Positions 1-9,064 of a stretch of DNA of 64,000 nucleotides are shown here, piece after piece. The stretch covers positions 1 to 64,000 of the forward strand of contig DASZHS010000045.1 of the NCBI GenBank assembly GCA_035937595.1. Reading direction: 5' to 3'. A model generated the notes under the pieces. The model saw only the letters and a program-made list of their open reading frames with translations, had not been told where the DNA came from and did not search any database. This DNA comes from Palsa-459 sp035937595. Its GTDB lineage: Bacteria > Actinomycetota > Acidimicrobiia > Acidimicrobiales > RAAP-2. A program made the translations under genes and the position numbers. How positions within the stretch are numbered: position 1 is the stretch's first letter; every line of letters starts with the position of its first letter.

Positions 1-1389
1 GGGAACTCCGGGGTGATCCTCTCGCAGCTCCTCCGCGGGATCGCCGAGGGCCTCCGGGACCACGACGCCGTGGCCCCCTCGGTGCTCGCCGACGCGCTCA
101 GCCGGGCGGACCGCATGGCGCGCCAGGCGGTGGTCCGGCCCGTCGAGGGCACGATCCTCACCGTCGCCCGCGCCGCCGCGGAGGGTGCCCAGGCAGCGAC
201 CGAGCTCACGACGCTCGTGCGCGGTGCGCGCGACGCCTCCCGCGCCGCCCTCGAGCGCACCCCCGAGCTGCTCCCCGTCCTCGCCCAGGCGGGCGTCGTC
301 GACGCCGGTGGCGCGGGGCTGTGCCTGCTCATGGACGCGCTGTGCAACGTCGTGGCGGGCGACCCGCTGCCGGACCCGCCGTCGACCGAGGGTCTCGAGG
401 TGCGCGCCCCCGAAGGCGTCGCCGTGCACCACGACTCGGTCAGCGACCTGCGTTACGAGGTCATGTACTTCCTCGAGGCGCGCGACGACGCCGTCGCGGG
501 GTTCAAGGACATGTGGGCCGGGATGGGGGACTCGATCGTGGTGGTCGGCGGCGACGGCCTCTACAACTGCCACATCCACACCGACGACGTGGGCGGCGCG
601 ATCGAGGCCGCCCTCGACGTGGGCCGCCCCCGCGGGATCCGGGTCACCGACCTCGCCGAGCAGGTCATCGAGGAGCGGTGGGTGCGCGAGGGCGCGCTCG
701 CCCACGTCGCCGCCGACGAGGCGGGTCCGGCGGCCCGCACCGCCGTCGTGGCCGTCATCCAGGGCGACGGCGTCGGCCGGATCTTCCGGTCGCTCGGCGT
801 CCGCGGCCTCGTCGCGGGCGGCCAGTCGATGAACCCGTCGACCGAGGAGCTGCTGGCCGCCGTGGTCGCCACGGGCAGTGACGAGGTCGTGATCCTCCCC
901 AACAACAAGAACATCATCCCGGTCGCGCACCAGGTCGCCGAGGTCGCCGAGGTCCCGGTCCACGTCGTCGAGTCGGCCTCGATCGTGGAGGGCTTCGCGG
1001 CGCTCCTCGCCTACGACCCCGACGCGACGGGCGAGGCCAACGCGAAGGCGATGGCGGCCTCGTCGTGCCACGTCGTCGCCGCCGAGGTGACGCGGGCGGT
1101 CCGCGACGCGGCGACGCCCGCGGGCGAGGTGCGAGAGGGCGACTGGATCGGGCTCACCAACGAGGGGGTGCAGTCGATCGCCGAGTCGGTGGCCGTCGCC
1201 GCCTGCACGCTGCTCGACGCGGTGGTAAAGGACGGCCACGAGCTCGTGACCGTCATCGAGGGCGAGGGTTCGACGCCGGCGACCACCCGTCGGATCACCC
1301 AGTGGCTGGCCGAGGAGCGTCCGGGCGTCGACGTCGAGGTCCACCACGGCGGCCAGCCGCTCTACCCGTACCTCTTCGGCATCGAGTGA
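1..1389 (+). CDS. DAK2/FakA (YloV) family kinase-like protein, 5' partial
   Basis: The first visible codons encode GNSGVILSQLLRG, the signature of DAK2 (DhaL-like) domains in the FakA/YloV family, so the reading frame enters from before the window and about 463 residues are visible. FakA in Firmicutes is the ATP-binding subunit of fatty acid kinase and phosphorylates fatty acids held by FakB proteins; that role is family knowledge and not shown here. After the DAK2 part comes a middle region and a C-terminal DAK1-like part with an N-N-K-N-I-I motif near the middle. It lies directly before recG, as in mycobacteria, and its stop overlaps the recG GTG by 4 bases, implying translational coupling. 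Only the first part of the DAK2 domain is missing. Confidence 0.88.
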   Translation, partial: GNSGVILSQLLRGIAEGLRDHDAVAPSVLADALSRADRMARQAVVRPVEGTILTVARAAAEGAQAATELTTLVRGARDASRAALERTPELLPVLAQAGVVDAGGAGLCLLMDALCNVVAGDPLPDPPSTEGLEVRAPEGVAVHHDSVSDLRYEVMYFLEARDDAVAGFKDMWAGMGDSIVVVGGDGLYNCHIHTDDVGGAIEAALDVGRPRGIRVTDLAEQVIEERWVREGALAHVAADEAGPAARTAVVAVIQGDGVGRIFRSLGVRGLVAGGQSMNPSTEELLAAVVATGSDEVVILPNNKNIIPVAHQVAEVAEVPVHVVESASIVEGFAALLAYDPDATGEANAKAMAASSCHVVAAEVTRAVRDAATPAGEVREGDWIGLTNEGVQSIAESVAVAACTLLDAVVKDGHELVTVIEGEGSTPATTRRITQWLAEERPGVDVEVHHGGQPLYPYLFGIE

Positions 1390-3590
1390 CCTCGGGCCGC
1401 CGCCTCGTCCAGCTCGACGAGATCCCCGTCGACCGGCTGACGTCCGTCGGGCCGAAGCGCGCCGAGGCGCTGGCGGCGGTCGGCATCCGCACGGTGCTCG
1501 ACCTGCTCTTCACGTTCCCGCGCAGGTACCTGGACCGGTCACGGCAGGCGGACCTCTCCGACCTCGCCGTCGGCGACGAGGCCGTGGTCTTCGCCGAGGT
1601 CCGAGCCGTTCGGTCGCGCCGCACGCGACAGGGGAGAGCCCTCGTCGAGGTCGACGTCGCGGACCAGTCGAGCGAGATGACCGTCACGTTCTTCAACCAG
1701 CCATGGCGTGCCAAGCAGCTCCGCGCCGGGGTCCAGGCGCTGCTCTTCGGCAAGCTCGACGTCTACCGCGGGCAGCGGCGCATGGTGAACCCCGTCGTCG
1801 ACGTCATCGTGGGGATGGACGGCGACGAGCGCGCCGCGACGCGCACGATGCGCGTGATCCCCGTGTACCCCGCCTCCCAGAAGGCCGGGCTCACGAGCTG
1901 GGAGCTCTCCCGCGCGTGCGCCGAGGCCCTGCGTCGCGCGGGCGAGTTCGCCGACCCGCTGGCCGAGCTCGCGGCGCGCCTCGGGCTCGAGTCGAGGACC
2001 GAGGCGATGCAGCACATCCACCAGCCAACGGCGATGGCCGACACGGCCGCGGCGCGCGCTCGGCTCGTCTTCGACGAGCTGTTCCGCCTCCAGCTGTCGC
2101 TCGTGGCTCGCAAGGCCGCGCTCGCCAAGGACGCACGGGGCATCGCGCACCCGGCCAACCCCGCCGACGCCCTCGTGGTGCGCGGCGCGCTGCTCGGCGA
2201 GGGCGCCTCGCTCGTCGCGCGGTTCCTCTCGTCCCTCGCGTACGAGCCGACGGGCGCCCAGCGTCGTGCGATCGCCGAGCTGTTGGCGGACCTGTCGACG
2301 GAGCTGCCCATGCACCGCCTGCTGCAGGGCGACGTGGGGGCGGGCAAGACCATCGTCGCGGTGGCGGCGCTGCTCGCCTCGGTGGACGGGGGCCGCCAGG
2401 GCGCGCTCATGGTGCCCACCGAGGTCCTCGCCGAGCAGCACGCCTACGCCGTGCGCCAGCTGCTCGAGGGCATCGAGCTCGCCGACCCGAGCCGCCTCGG
2501 CGCCACGCGCCCCGTCGGCGTCGTGCTCCTCACCTCCCGCGTCAAGGGCACGGAGCGCCGGCGCGCGCTCGAGGGCCTCGCGCGCGGCTCGATCGACCTC
2601 GTCGTCGGCACGCACGCGCTGCTCACCGACGACGTGCGCTTCCGGGCGCTCGGCGTCGTGGTGATCGACGAGCAGCACCGCTTCGGCGTCGAGCAGCGCG
2701 CCGCGCTGCGCGAGAAGGGCACGGCGGAGGGTGCCGCGGGTGCGGACCCCGACGTCCTCGTGATGACGGCCACACCCATCCCTCGCACCGCGGCGATGGT
2801 GCTGTTCGGCGACCTCGACATGACGGTGCTCGACGAGGTGCCGGAGGGCCGCGTCGCGGTCGAGACGCGCTGGGCGCGCGGCGAGCTCGGCGTGGAGGAG
2901 GCCTGCGGGCGCGTGCGCGCCGAGGTCGAGGCGGGGCACCGTGGGTTCGTCGTCTGCCCGCTCGTCGAGGGATCGGACCGGGTGATCGCCGCCTCGGCGG
3001 TGGCCGAGTACGAGCGGCTGCGCGACGGACCGCTGCACGACCTGCGCCTCGGCCTCCTCCATGGCCAGCTGAAGTCCTCGGAGAAGGAGTCCGTGATGGA
3101 CCGGTTCCGGTCCGGCGCCGTCGACGTGCTCGTGGCGACCACGGTGGTCGAGGTCGGTGTCGACGTGCCGGACGCGACGGTGATGGTGATCGAGGACGCG
3201 TACCGGTTCGGGATCGCCCAGCTCCACCAGCTCCGAGGGCGCGTGGGCCGCAGCACGCTCGCCTCGTGGTGCTACCTGCTCGGCGAGCCCACGACCGCGG
3301 ACGGCACGGCGCGTCTCGAGGCCGTGGCCGCGTCCAACGACGGGTTCGCGCTGGCGGAGACCGATCTCGAGCTGCGCGGCGAGGGGACGATCCTCGGCGC
3401 GCGCCAGCAGGGCCGCAGCGACCTGCGACTCGCCAAGCTCTCGCGCGACCGAGACGTGCTCGGTGTCGCGCGTGCGCTCGCAGAGGAGGTGTTGGACGCG
3501 GACCCCGACCTCTCTGACCACGACGACCTCCGAGAGGAGCTCGCCGTGTTCCTCGACGACGACGAGGCGGCCTGGCTCTTCAAGAGCTAG
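1386..3590 (+). CDS. recG: ATP-dependent DNA helicase RecG
   Basis: RecG remodels stalled replication forks and Holliday junctions. The protein is 734 residues. An N-terminal wedge/OB region is followed by Walker A GDVGAGKT, a DEQH box followed by RFGV, motif III TATPIPRT, and the C-terminal helicase lobe with VVEVGVDVPDA and the RGRVGRS motif VI. The start is set at the GTG whose GTGA overlaps the stop of the upstream gene; the open frame runs further upstream but only antiparallel or out of phase to that gene. The next gene begins 140 bases downstream, so recG probably ends this transcription unit. Confidence 0.97.
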   Translation: MTSGRRLVQLDEIPVDRLTSVGPKRAEALAAVGIRTVLDLLFTFPRRYLDRSRQADLSDLAVGDEAVVFAEVRAVRSRRTRQGRALVEVDVADQSSEMTVTFFNQPWRAKQLRAGVQALLFGKLDVYRGQRRMVNPVVDVIVGMDGDERAATRTMRVIPVYPASQKAGLTSWELSRACAEALRRAGEFADPLAELAARLGLESRTEAMQHIHQPTAMADTAAARARLVFDELFRLQLSLVARKAALAKDARGIAHPANPADALVVRGALLGEGASLVARFLSSLAYEPTGAQRRAIAELLADLSTELPMHRLLQGDVGAGKTIVAVAALLASVDGGRQGALMVPTEVLAEQHAYAVRQLLEGIELADPSRLGATRPVGVVLLTSRVKGTERRRALEGLARGSIDLVVGTHALLTDDVRFRALGVVVIDEQHRFGVEQRAALREKGTAEGAAGADPDVLVMTATPIPRTAAMVLFGDLDMTVLDEVPEGRVAVETRWARGELGVEEACGRVRAEVEAGHRGFVVCPLVEGSDRVIAASAVAEYERLRDGPLHDLRLGLLHGQLKSSEKESVMDRFRSGAVDVLVATTVVEVGVDVPDATVMVIEDAYRFGIAQLHQLRGRVGRSTLASWCYLLGEPTTADGTARLEAVAASNDGFALAETDLELRGEGTILGARQQGRSDLRLAKLSRDRDVLGVARALAEEVLDADPDLSDHDDLREELAVFLDDDEAAWLFKS

Positions 3591-3730
3591 CCGGAGGCTC
3601 GCGGTTTGTCGCACCAGTCGCTCGACCCGTCGCTCCTGGGAGGAGCCACGCGGTCTCGGCCACCCGTGCGGAAGATCGACGGGTGCGGCGCTGCGAGCGC
3701 TCGGGCGGGCGTAGCCTGACGGAGCGTGCG

Positions 3731-5614
3731 ATGAGAGGTGTGTCCATGGGCAGGTGGGCCGGGAGCGCCAGGAACGGGATCGCGTCGCTCTCGGTGCTGG
3801 CCCTCGTCGGCGTCGCCGCCCCGGCCGCACCGAGCGGGCCGACCTCGGGCCACGCCGTCCCAGCCGGCGGCACGTGGGGTCGGGCGACCATCGCCGGTGC
3901 GTCCTTGACGTCGGTGTCGTGCCCCGTGGCCGGGGCCTGTGTCGCCGGCGGCTCGTCGCAGGGCCGCCACGCCATCGTTGCCAAGGAGGTCGGCAGCCAC
4001 TGGCGCGCACCGACCCTGGTGCCCGGGATCGGCTCGCTCGACGCCGGCAGGGGCTCCGAGGTCCTCGCGGTGTCCTGCAGCGCGCCCGGCAGCTGCGCGG
4101 CGGTCGGCGAGTACCTCGGATCCCAGGGCCTCGGTGGCTTCGTCACCAACGAGGTCGCAGGGACGTGGACGACCGCCGTGGCGGTCAGCGGCGCCGGCCC
4201 GCTCGACACCGTCTCCTGCGTCGCGAGCGGCACCTGCAGCGCCGCGGGCCAGTCGCCGCACGAGACGAACAGCCTGGCGGCCGGACCGACGCCCGCGGCC
4301 GTGGTCGTCGACGAGACGGCGGGCGTCTGGGGCGCGGCGATGGACGTGCCCGGCCTGCCACCCGCCGATCCCAACCCGAGTCACGCTGAACCCGGCGGCA
4401 ACGTCACCTCCATCTCGTGTCCCTCGGCGGGGGAGTGCAGCGCCGGCGGGTACTACGAGAACGGGGTGTCCGAGGCGTTCGTCGTTTCGGAGTCGTCCGG
4501 TATCTGGGGCACCGCGGTGATCCTCAACCCGTACGACTCCGCTGACGTCGTCACCTCGGTGTCCTGCGCCGCTGCTGGGGACTGCAGCGCCGGCGGGAGC
4601 TACCAGGGCAGGGCGTTCGTCATCGACGAGCTGCACCACCTCTGGGGCCCGGTGGTCGAGCTGCCGGAGGGCTCGGTGGTGCTCGCGGTGTCCTGTGTCC
4701 CGTCGGGCTACTGCGCCGCGGGCGGGACCACCAACTATCGGTGGGCACCCGCCTTCGTGGTCGACCGGCGACACGGCCTCTGGGGCGCCGCGAAGCTCGG
4801 GGCGCCGACCCTTCGCGGGGCCATCGACGCGATCTCGTGCGCCGAACCAGGCGACTGCAGCGCGGGGGAGCAGTACCGCGGACCCCAGCCCACGCCGAGG
4901 TACGGCGTCGTCGTCAACGAGATGGCTGGCGTCTGGGGACCGCCGATCGAGGTGGCCGGAACCCAGCCGGTCCCGTCCGCGCAGGTGGGGTCCTACACCG
5001 GGGCGAGCGCCGTGTCGTGCGCCGCACCGGGCAGCTGCAGCGCGGTGGGCCAGTTCCTCGGACCCAAGTCAGCTCCCACGGGGTTCGTCGCGAACGAGAC
5101 GCCGCAGGTCGCGCCCAAGGTGGCCTCGATCACTCCCTCCCGGGGTGCCGCGACGGGCGGCACACGCGTCACGGTCCTCGGCGACGGGTTCGCGAACGCG
5201 CTCTCGGTGCGGTTCGGCGCCACGCCCGGGACCGACCTGCACGTCGTCGATGCCTGGGAGCTCACGGTCGTGGCGCCGCCCGGCGGCGCGGCGGTCGGCG
5301 TGCAGGTCGTGACCGAGGCCGGCACCTCCCCGACGGTCGCGCGCGGCACGTTCGCCTACCTGCCGGTGGTCGAGCGCGTGGCACCGGCGAGCGGCTCGGC
5401 GCGGGGCGGCCGGCGCGTGGACGTCTACGGCGCCGGCTTTGACGGCGCGACGTCGGTGCGCTTCGGCACCCGCGCCGCTCCCAACGTCGACGTCGTCAGC
5501 TCGCACGACGTGCGGGTCACCGTGCCCGCCGGTGCGGGGACGGTCGACGTGCGCGTGACCACGCCGACCGGGACGTCCGCGGCGGGCACACAGGACCGGT
5601 ACCGCTACGTCTGA
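3731..5614 (+). CDS. secreted protein with eight SC-x-G-x-C repeats and two IPT/TIG domains
   Basis: A protein of about 627 residues. The ATG has a GGAG six bases upstream; a second ATG five codons later is possible. An N-terminal positively charged and hydrophobic stretch (residues 7-28) looks like a signal peptide. Residues about 60-460 carry eight repeats with the core SVSCxxxGxCxAxG, each followed by a segment with W-G or W-T and often a V-V-x-E element, which suggests a beta-propeller-like or repeated beta-sheet fold with one disulfide per blade. Residues about 463-627 hold two IPT/TIG immunoglobulin-like domains (ITPSRGAATGG and VAPASGSARGG starts). No enzyme motif is visible; surface binding or adhesion is an inference. 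It separates recG from rsmD. Confidence 0.8.
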   Translation: MRGVSMGRWAGSARNGIASLSVLALVGVAAPAAPSGPTSGHAVPAGGTWGRATIAGASLTSVSCPVAGACVAGGSSQGRHAIVAKEVGSHWRAPTLVPGIGSLDAGRGSEVLAVSCSAPGSCAAVGEYLGSQGLGGFVTNEVAGTWTTAVAVSGAGPLDTVSCVASGTCSAAGQSPHETNSLAAGPTPAAVVVDETAGVWGAAMDVPGLPPADPNPSHAEPGGNVTSISCPSAGECSAGGYYENGVSEAFVVSESSGIWGTAVILNPYDSADVVTSVSCAAAGDCSAGGSYQGRAFVIDELHHLWGPVVELPEGSVVLAVSCVPSGYCAAGGTTNYRWAPAFVVDRRHGLWGAAKLGAPTLRGAIDAISCAEPGDCSAGEQYRGPQPTPRYGVVVNEMAGVWGPPIEVAGTQPVPSAQVGSYTGASAVSCAAPGSCSAVGQFLGPKSAPTGFVANETPQVAPKVASITPSRGAATGGTRVTVLGDGFANALSVRFGATPGTDLHVVDAWELTVVAPPGGAAVGVQVVTEAGTSPTVARGTFAYLPVVERVAPASGSARGGRRVDVYGAGFDGATSVRFGTRAAPNVDVVSSHDVRVTVPAGAGTVDVRVTTPTGTSAAGTQDRYRYV

Positions 5615-5638
5615 GCCGGCGGAGGGCAACGACCTCGG

Positions 5639-5644
5639 TACGCT
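5639..5644 (+). promoter_or_regulatory. -10 box TACGCT for leaderless rsmD
   Basis: TACGCT ends six bases before the GTG of rsmD and no Shine-Dalgarno sequence lies between them, so the transcript probably starts at or next to the start codon. No good -35 hexamer is visible. Confidence 0.5.
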
Positions 5645-5650
5645 CGCGCC

Positions 5651-6184
5651 GTGCGCGTCGTCGCCGGTCAAGCTCGGGGACGACGTCTGACCGCGCGGCT
5701 GCCCGCCCACGTGCGGCCCACGACCGACCTCGTTCGTGAGGCGGTCTTCTCGTCCCTCGAGTCGCGCGGTGGCCTCGGCGGCGCCGTGGTCCTGGATCTG
5801 TACGCCGGCAGCGGTGCGTTGGGCATCGAGGCGCTGTCGCGCGGGGCGGCGTCGTGCACGTTCGTCGACGACGACCCCGCGTGCCTCGAGGCCGCGCGCC
5901 GCAACCTCGAAGCGGTGGGACTCGCGAGCAAGGCGACGACGTTCGTCCGCGCGACGCTCCCGCAGTGGTGCGCGGCCACCCGGTTCGACCTCGTGCTCTG
6001 CGATCCCCCCTACGGCGACGTCGACCTCGCCGCCATCCTCGAGGGCATCGACGGTCACCTCGTCGTGGTCGAGACGGACCGCGACGTCGTCGTGCCCGAG
6101 GGCTGGGAAGCGACGGGCGGGCGCCGCTACGGCGGTACGCTCGTCACGATGCTCACCCCTCTGCGCCCGGGCGTGGGCGAATGA
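5651..6184 (+). CDS. rsmD: 16S rRNA (guanine(966)-N2)-methyltransferase RsmD
   Basis: A 177-residue SAM-dependent methyltransferase that modifies G966 (E. coli numbering) of 16S rRNA. It begins MRVVAGQARGRRL, typical of the family, has the SAM-binding loop LDLYAGSGALGIEALSRGA, and the catalytic DPPYGD motif near residue 120. The start is a GTG placed just behind a TACGCT box, consistent with leaderless translation. Its last codons overlap the coaD ATG by 4 bases. The rsmD-coaD pair is one of the most conserved bacterial gene neighbourhoods, which supports both calls. Confidence 0.96.
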   Translation: MRVVAGQARGRRLTARLPAHVRPTTDLVREAVFSSLESRGGLGGAVVLDLYAGSGALGIEALSRGAASCTFVDDDPACLEAARRNLEAVGLASKATTFVRATLPQWCAATRFDLVLCDPPYGDVDLAAILEGIDGHLVVVETDRDVVVPEGWEATGGRRYGGTLVTMLTPLRPGVGE

Positions 6185-6669
6185 CCATCGCGCTCATCCC
6201 GGGGTCCTTCGACCCGTTCCACAACGGCCACCTCGAGGTGGTGGAGCGCGCCGTCAACGTCTTCGACGAGATCGTGGTCGCGGCCCTCCGCAACCCCCAG
6301 AAGGCGGACCCCTGCTTCAGCCTGGAGGAGCGCCGCGAGATGATCGCCGAGTGCCTCGCGCACCTCGACAACGTGCGGATCGTGTCGGTGTCCACGCTGC
6401 TCGTGAACGTGGCCGACGAGGTGGGGGCGACGGCGATCGTGAAGGGCCTGCGCGCCGTCTCGGACTTCGAGAGCGAGCTCCAGATGGCCCAGATGAACCG
6501 CTCCCTCTCGGGGATCGAGACGATCTTCATCCCCACGAGCTCGTCGCACTCCTTCATCGCCTCGCGCCTGCTGCGCGAGGTCGCCCGCTACGGCGGCGAC
6601 GTGAGCCCGTTCGTGCCCGCGCCCGTGGAGAAGCGCCTCCGCGAGCGGTTCGCCCGCGAGGCGCCATGA
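6181..6669 (+). CDS. coaD: phosphopantetheine adenylyltransferase
   Basis: A 162-residue enzyme transferring AMP from ATP to 4'-phosphopantetheine, the penultimate step of coenzyme A synthesis. The nucleotidyltransferase signature PGSFDPFHNGHLEV contains the H-x-G-H pair, and the C-terminal S-S-S-H-S-F-I-A-S-R motif matches the ISSSxVR region of CoaD. The length is that of the family. The ATG overlaps the rsmD stop (ATGA), and the stop overlaps the start of the next gene in the same way, so three genes are translationally coupled. Confidence 0.97.
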   Translation: MTIALIPGSFDPFHNGHLEVVERAVNVFDEIVVAALRNPQKADPCFSLEERREMIAECLAHLDNVRIVSVSTLLVNVADEVGATAIVKGLRAVSDFESELQMAQMNRSLSGIETIFIPTSSSHSFIASRLLREVARYGGDVSPFVPAPVEKRLRERFAREAP

Positions 6670-7250
6670 CGTACGCCGACGACCCGGATCCCGACGGGGC
6701 CCTCGAGGACCTCGAGCACCCGGCCGAGCCGCCGAGCGACGCCGAGACGCTGCTGCGCGAGGCGATCGACGTCGTGGCCAACGCCAAGGCGATGCCCCTG
6801 TCGAGCTCGGTGCTCGTCTCGCGCGACGAGGTGCTGGGGCTCCTCGACGAGGCGCTCGCCGCCCTCCCCGACGAGTTGAAGCGCGCGCGCTGGATGCTCC
6901 AGGACCTCGACGCGATGACCGAGCAGCGCCGCCGCGAGGCCGACGCGTTGCTCGACGAGGTCCGCGCCGAGGCCGCGCGTCTCGTCTCTCGCACCGAGAT
7001 CTCGCGACAGGCGAAGACCCACGCCGAGCGCCTGGTCGCCGACGCCGAGGAGCGCGGTCGCGCGATCCTGCACGAGGCGGAGGACTTCTGCGACCAGCGC
7101 CTCGCCCAGATGGAGATCGTGCTCGACCGCCTGGCGAAGACGGTGCAGTCCGGTCGCGCACGGCTCCGCCCCCGCATCGAGCCAGAGGAGGCCAACGACG
7201 ACGCCGCGCTGCGAGACGAGTCAGCGTTCTTCGACCAAGACACCGTCTAG
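6666..7250 (+). CDS. coiled-coil cell-division protein, SepIVA/DivIVA-like
   Basis: A 194-residue, highly charged protein. Residues about 60-165 are rich in Glu, Arg and Ala with heptad character, including runs such as RREADALLDEVRAEAARLV, indicating a long coiled coil; the N-terminal 40 residues are acidic. It sits between coaD and the DUF177 gene. In Mycobacterium the protein next to the DUF177 and rnc genes is SepIVA, an essential DivIVA-like septum protein, so position and composition support that assignment. Function here is inferred, not shown by any catalytic motif. An ATP-synthase subunit b-like annotation would reflect only the coiled coil. Confidence 0.72.
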   Translation: MTYADDPDPDGALEDLEHPAEPPSDAETLLREAIDVVANAKAMPLSSSVLVSRDEVLGLLDEALAALPDELKRARWMLQDLDAMTEQRRREADALLDEVRAEAARLVSRTEISRQAKTHAERLVADAEERGRAILHEAEDFCDQRLAQMEIVLDRLAKTVQSGRARLRPRIEPEEANDDAALRDESAFFDQDTV

Positions 7251-7269
7251 TCGCAGGAAGGACCGTGCC

Positions 7270-7800
7270 ATGAACCCCTTCGTCGTCCCCGTCGCCTCCC
7301 TCCTCCGCCACGCCGGCGCCACCGTCGAGGTGGACTTCCGCGCCCCGTTCGACCCCGACGGCTCGCTCGCGGCGACCGCGCCGGGCGCGGCCGAGGTCGT
7401 GCCGGGCGCGGACGCCGAGGTGCGCCTCGTGCTGACCTCGTTCCTCGGCGGCGTGACGGCCACCGGCACCATCGTCGCGCCGTGGCGGGCATCGTGCCGG
7501 CGCTGCGCGACGTCGGTCCATGGGGTCCTCGACGTCCGCGTCGACGAGCGGTTCCGGCGCGGTGCCGAGCCCGACGACGAGGACGCCTACCCACTCGTCG
7601 ACGAGGAGGTCGACCTCACCGATCTCGTGCGCGACGCCGTCGTCCTCGAGCTCCCGCTCGCGCCGCTGTGCCGCCAGGACTGCGCGGGGCTGTGCGCGAA
7701 CTGCGGTGCGGACCGCAACGTGGACCCGTGCGACTGCCGGCCGGACGTCGACCCGAGGTGGACTACACTGGACGCGCTCCGCGTACCGGATCAGGCCTGA
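7270..7800 (+). CDS. DUF177 (YceD) family protein
   Basis: A 176-residue protein of the YceD/DUF177 family, which is almost always encoded immediately before rpmF and is implicated in 23S rRNA or ribosome assembly in plants and bacteria. A C-R-R-C pair near the middle and a C-terminal cysteine cluster CRQDCAGLCANCG, followed by DPCDC, match the family and probably bind zinc or stabilise the fold. The ATG is preceded by AGGAAGGA at about eight bases. A TACACT hexamer inside its 3' end (7764-7769) may be an extra promoter for rpmF. Confidence 0.9.
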   Translation: MNPFVVPVASLLRHAGATVEVDFRAPFDPDGSLAATAPGAAEVVPGADAEVRLVLTSFLGGVTATGTIVAPWRASCRRCATSVHGVLDVRVDERFRRGAEPDDEDAYPLVDEEVDLTDLVRDAVVLELPLAPLCRQDCAGLCANCGADRNVDPCDCRPDVDPRWTTLDALRVPDQA

Positions 7801-7833
7801 CGCCCCCGGCACTCCGTCCACCACCGAGGCACC

Positions 7834-8013
7834 ATGGCCGTCCCCAAGCGAAAGACGTCGAAGGCGAAGTCGCGCTCGCGCCGCGCCGCGAACTGGCAGC
7901 TCCACGAGCCCCCGCGGAGCGTCTGCCCGCACTGCGCCCGCGCCAAGGCGCCCCACGTCGTCTGCCCGAACTGCGGGTGGTACAAGGGTCGCCTCGCCGT
8001 CGAGGTCGACTGA
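7834..8013 (+). CDS. rpmF: 50S ribosomal protein L32
   Basis: A 59-residue protein beginning MAVPKRKTSKAKSRSRRA, the invariant L32 start, followed by a zinc-ribbon of the C-x2-C type (CPHC and CPNC). It is small and therefore easily missed. It lies between DUF177 and plsX, the classical bacterial arrangement linking ribosome and fatty-acid/phospholipid synthesis. All four zinc-ligand cysteines are present, so this is the zinc-containing form. PlsX starts two bases after its stop. Confidence 0.97.
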   Translation: MAVPKRKTSKAKSRSRRAANWQLHEPPRSVCPHCARAKAPHVVCPNCGWYKGRLAVEVD

Positions 8014-8014
8014 G

Positions 8015-9007
8015 TTGCCCCCTGGGGCGCAGCTGCCCGTCGCGCTCGACGCGATGGGCGGGGATCGGGCGCCCGCCGAGATCGTCGCCGGGGCGAGGGC
8101 CGCCCTCGACGAGTTCGGCGTGGACGTCGTGCTCGTCGGGCCGCCTGATCTCGTGGGCGACACGCTCGGGCTGCCCCTCGTCGCGTGCACCGAGGTCATC
8201 GCCATGGACGAGGACCCCGCCCAGGCCGTCCGTCGCAAGAAGGACTCGTCGATCGTGCGGGCGGCGGAGCTCGTCCGGGACGGCAAGGCCAGCGCCGCGG
8301 TCTCGGCCGGCAACACGGGCGCGGTGATGGCCGCGGCGCTGCTGCGCATGGGCCGGCTGAAGGGCGTGGTGCGCCCGTGCATCGCGACGCCGCTGCCGCG
8401 GCCGGGCACGGTGCCGGTGCTCCTGTGCGACGCCGGCGCCAACGCCGAGTGCACGTCCGAGATGCTCGTGCAGTTCGCCCAGATGGCGAGCGCGCACGCG
8501 ACCAGCCGCTACGGCGTGGCGACACCCCTCGTGGGCCTGCTGTCGATCGGCGAGGAGCCGACCAAGGGCACGCCACTCGTGAAGGAGACGCACGCCAAGC
8601 TCGCGGACCCGAAGAGCGGGGTCAACTTCTACGGCAACGTCGAGGGCCGCGACCTCATCGAGTCGCCCGTCGACGTGATCGTGACCGACGGGTTCACCGG
8701 CAACGTCGCGCTCAAGACCCTCGAGGGCGCGCTCAAGTTCATGTTCGCGACGCTCACCAAGGTGATCTCCACCGACGACGCGACGCGGGCGGCCGGCGAC
8801 GTGCTCCTCGCCCACCTCCTGCCCGTCGCCGGCGACCTCGACCCCGACACCCACGGCGGGGCGATCCTGCTCGGCGTCGACGGCGTGTCGGTCATCTCTC
8901 ACGGCTCCTCGTCGGCGCGGGCGATCAAGAACGCGGTGCAGGTCGCCCACGACCTCGCCGCCGGTGGGGTCGTGGACGCGCTGCGCGCGGCGATCCACCA
9001 CTCGTGA
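8015..9007 (+). CDS. plsX: phosphate acyltransferase PlsX
   Basis: A 330-residue enzyme that makes acyl-phosphate from acyl-ACP for phosphatidic acid synthesis. It begins near ALDAMGGDRAP, the conserved PlsX start, and contains SAGNTGAVMAAALL, LCDAGANAE, and TDGFTGNVALKTLEG, all diagnostic. The start is set at a TTG two bases after the rpmF stop, because no ATG or GTG occurs before the conserved N-terminus; translation is probably coupled to rpmF. The acyl carrier protein gene follows after 57 bases with its own promoter-like box. Confidence 0.95.
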   Translation: MPPGAQLPVALDAMGGDRAPAEIVAGARAALDEFGVDVVLVGPPDLVGDTLGLPLVACTEVIAMDEDPAQAVRRKKDSSIVRAAELVRDGKASAAVSAGNTGAVMAAALLRMGRLKGVVRPCIATPLPRPGTVPVLLCDAGANAECTSEMLVQFAQMASAHATSRYGVATPLVGLLSIGEEPTKGTPLVKETHAKLADPKSGVNFYGNVEGRDLIESPVDVIVTDGFTGNVALKTLEGALKFMFATLTKVISTDDATRAAGDVLLAHLLPVAGDLDPDTHGGAILLGVDGVSVISHGSSSARAIKNAVQVAHDLAAGGVVDALRAAIHHS

Positions 9008-9034
9008 GTGCTCTCGGGGTCGAACCGCCCTCGG

Positions 9035-9061
9035 TAGGCTCACCCACACACCCAAGGAGGC
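9035..9061 (+). promoter_or_regulatory. promoter box and strong RBS of acpP
   Basis: TAGGCT at 9035-9040 resembles a -10 box, and AAGGAGG at 9055-9061 is a near-perfect Shine-Dalgarno sequence three bases before a TTG. The strength of the RBS decides the TTG start of acpP. Confidence 0.5.
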
Positions 9062-9064
9062 GAG

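Noticed and set aside
1539..4010. 823-residue minus-strand frame opposite recG
   Set aside because: Low-complexity Arg/His/Glu-rich translation with no motif; recG covers it with all helicase motifs.
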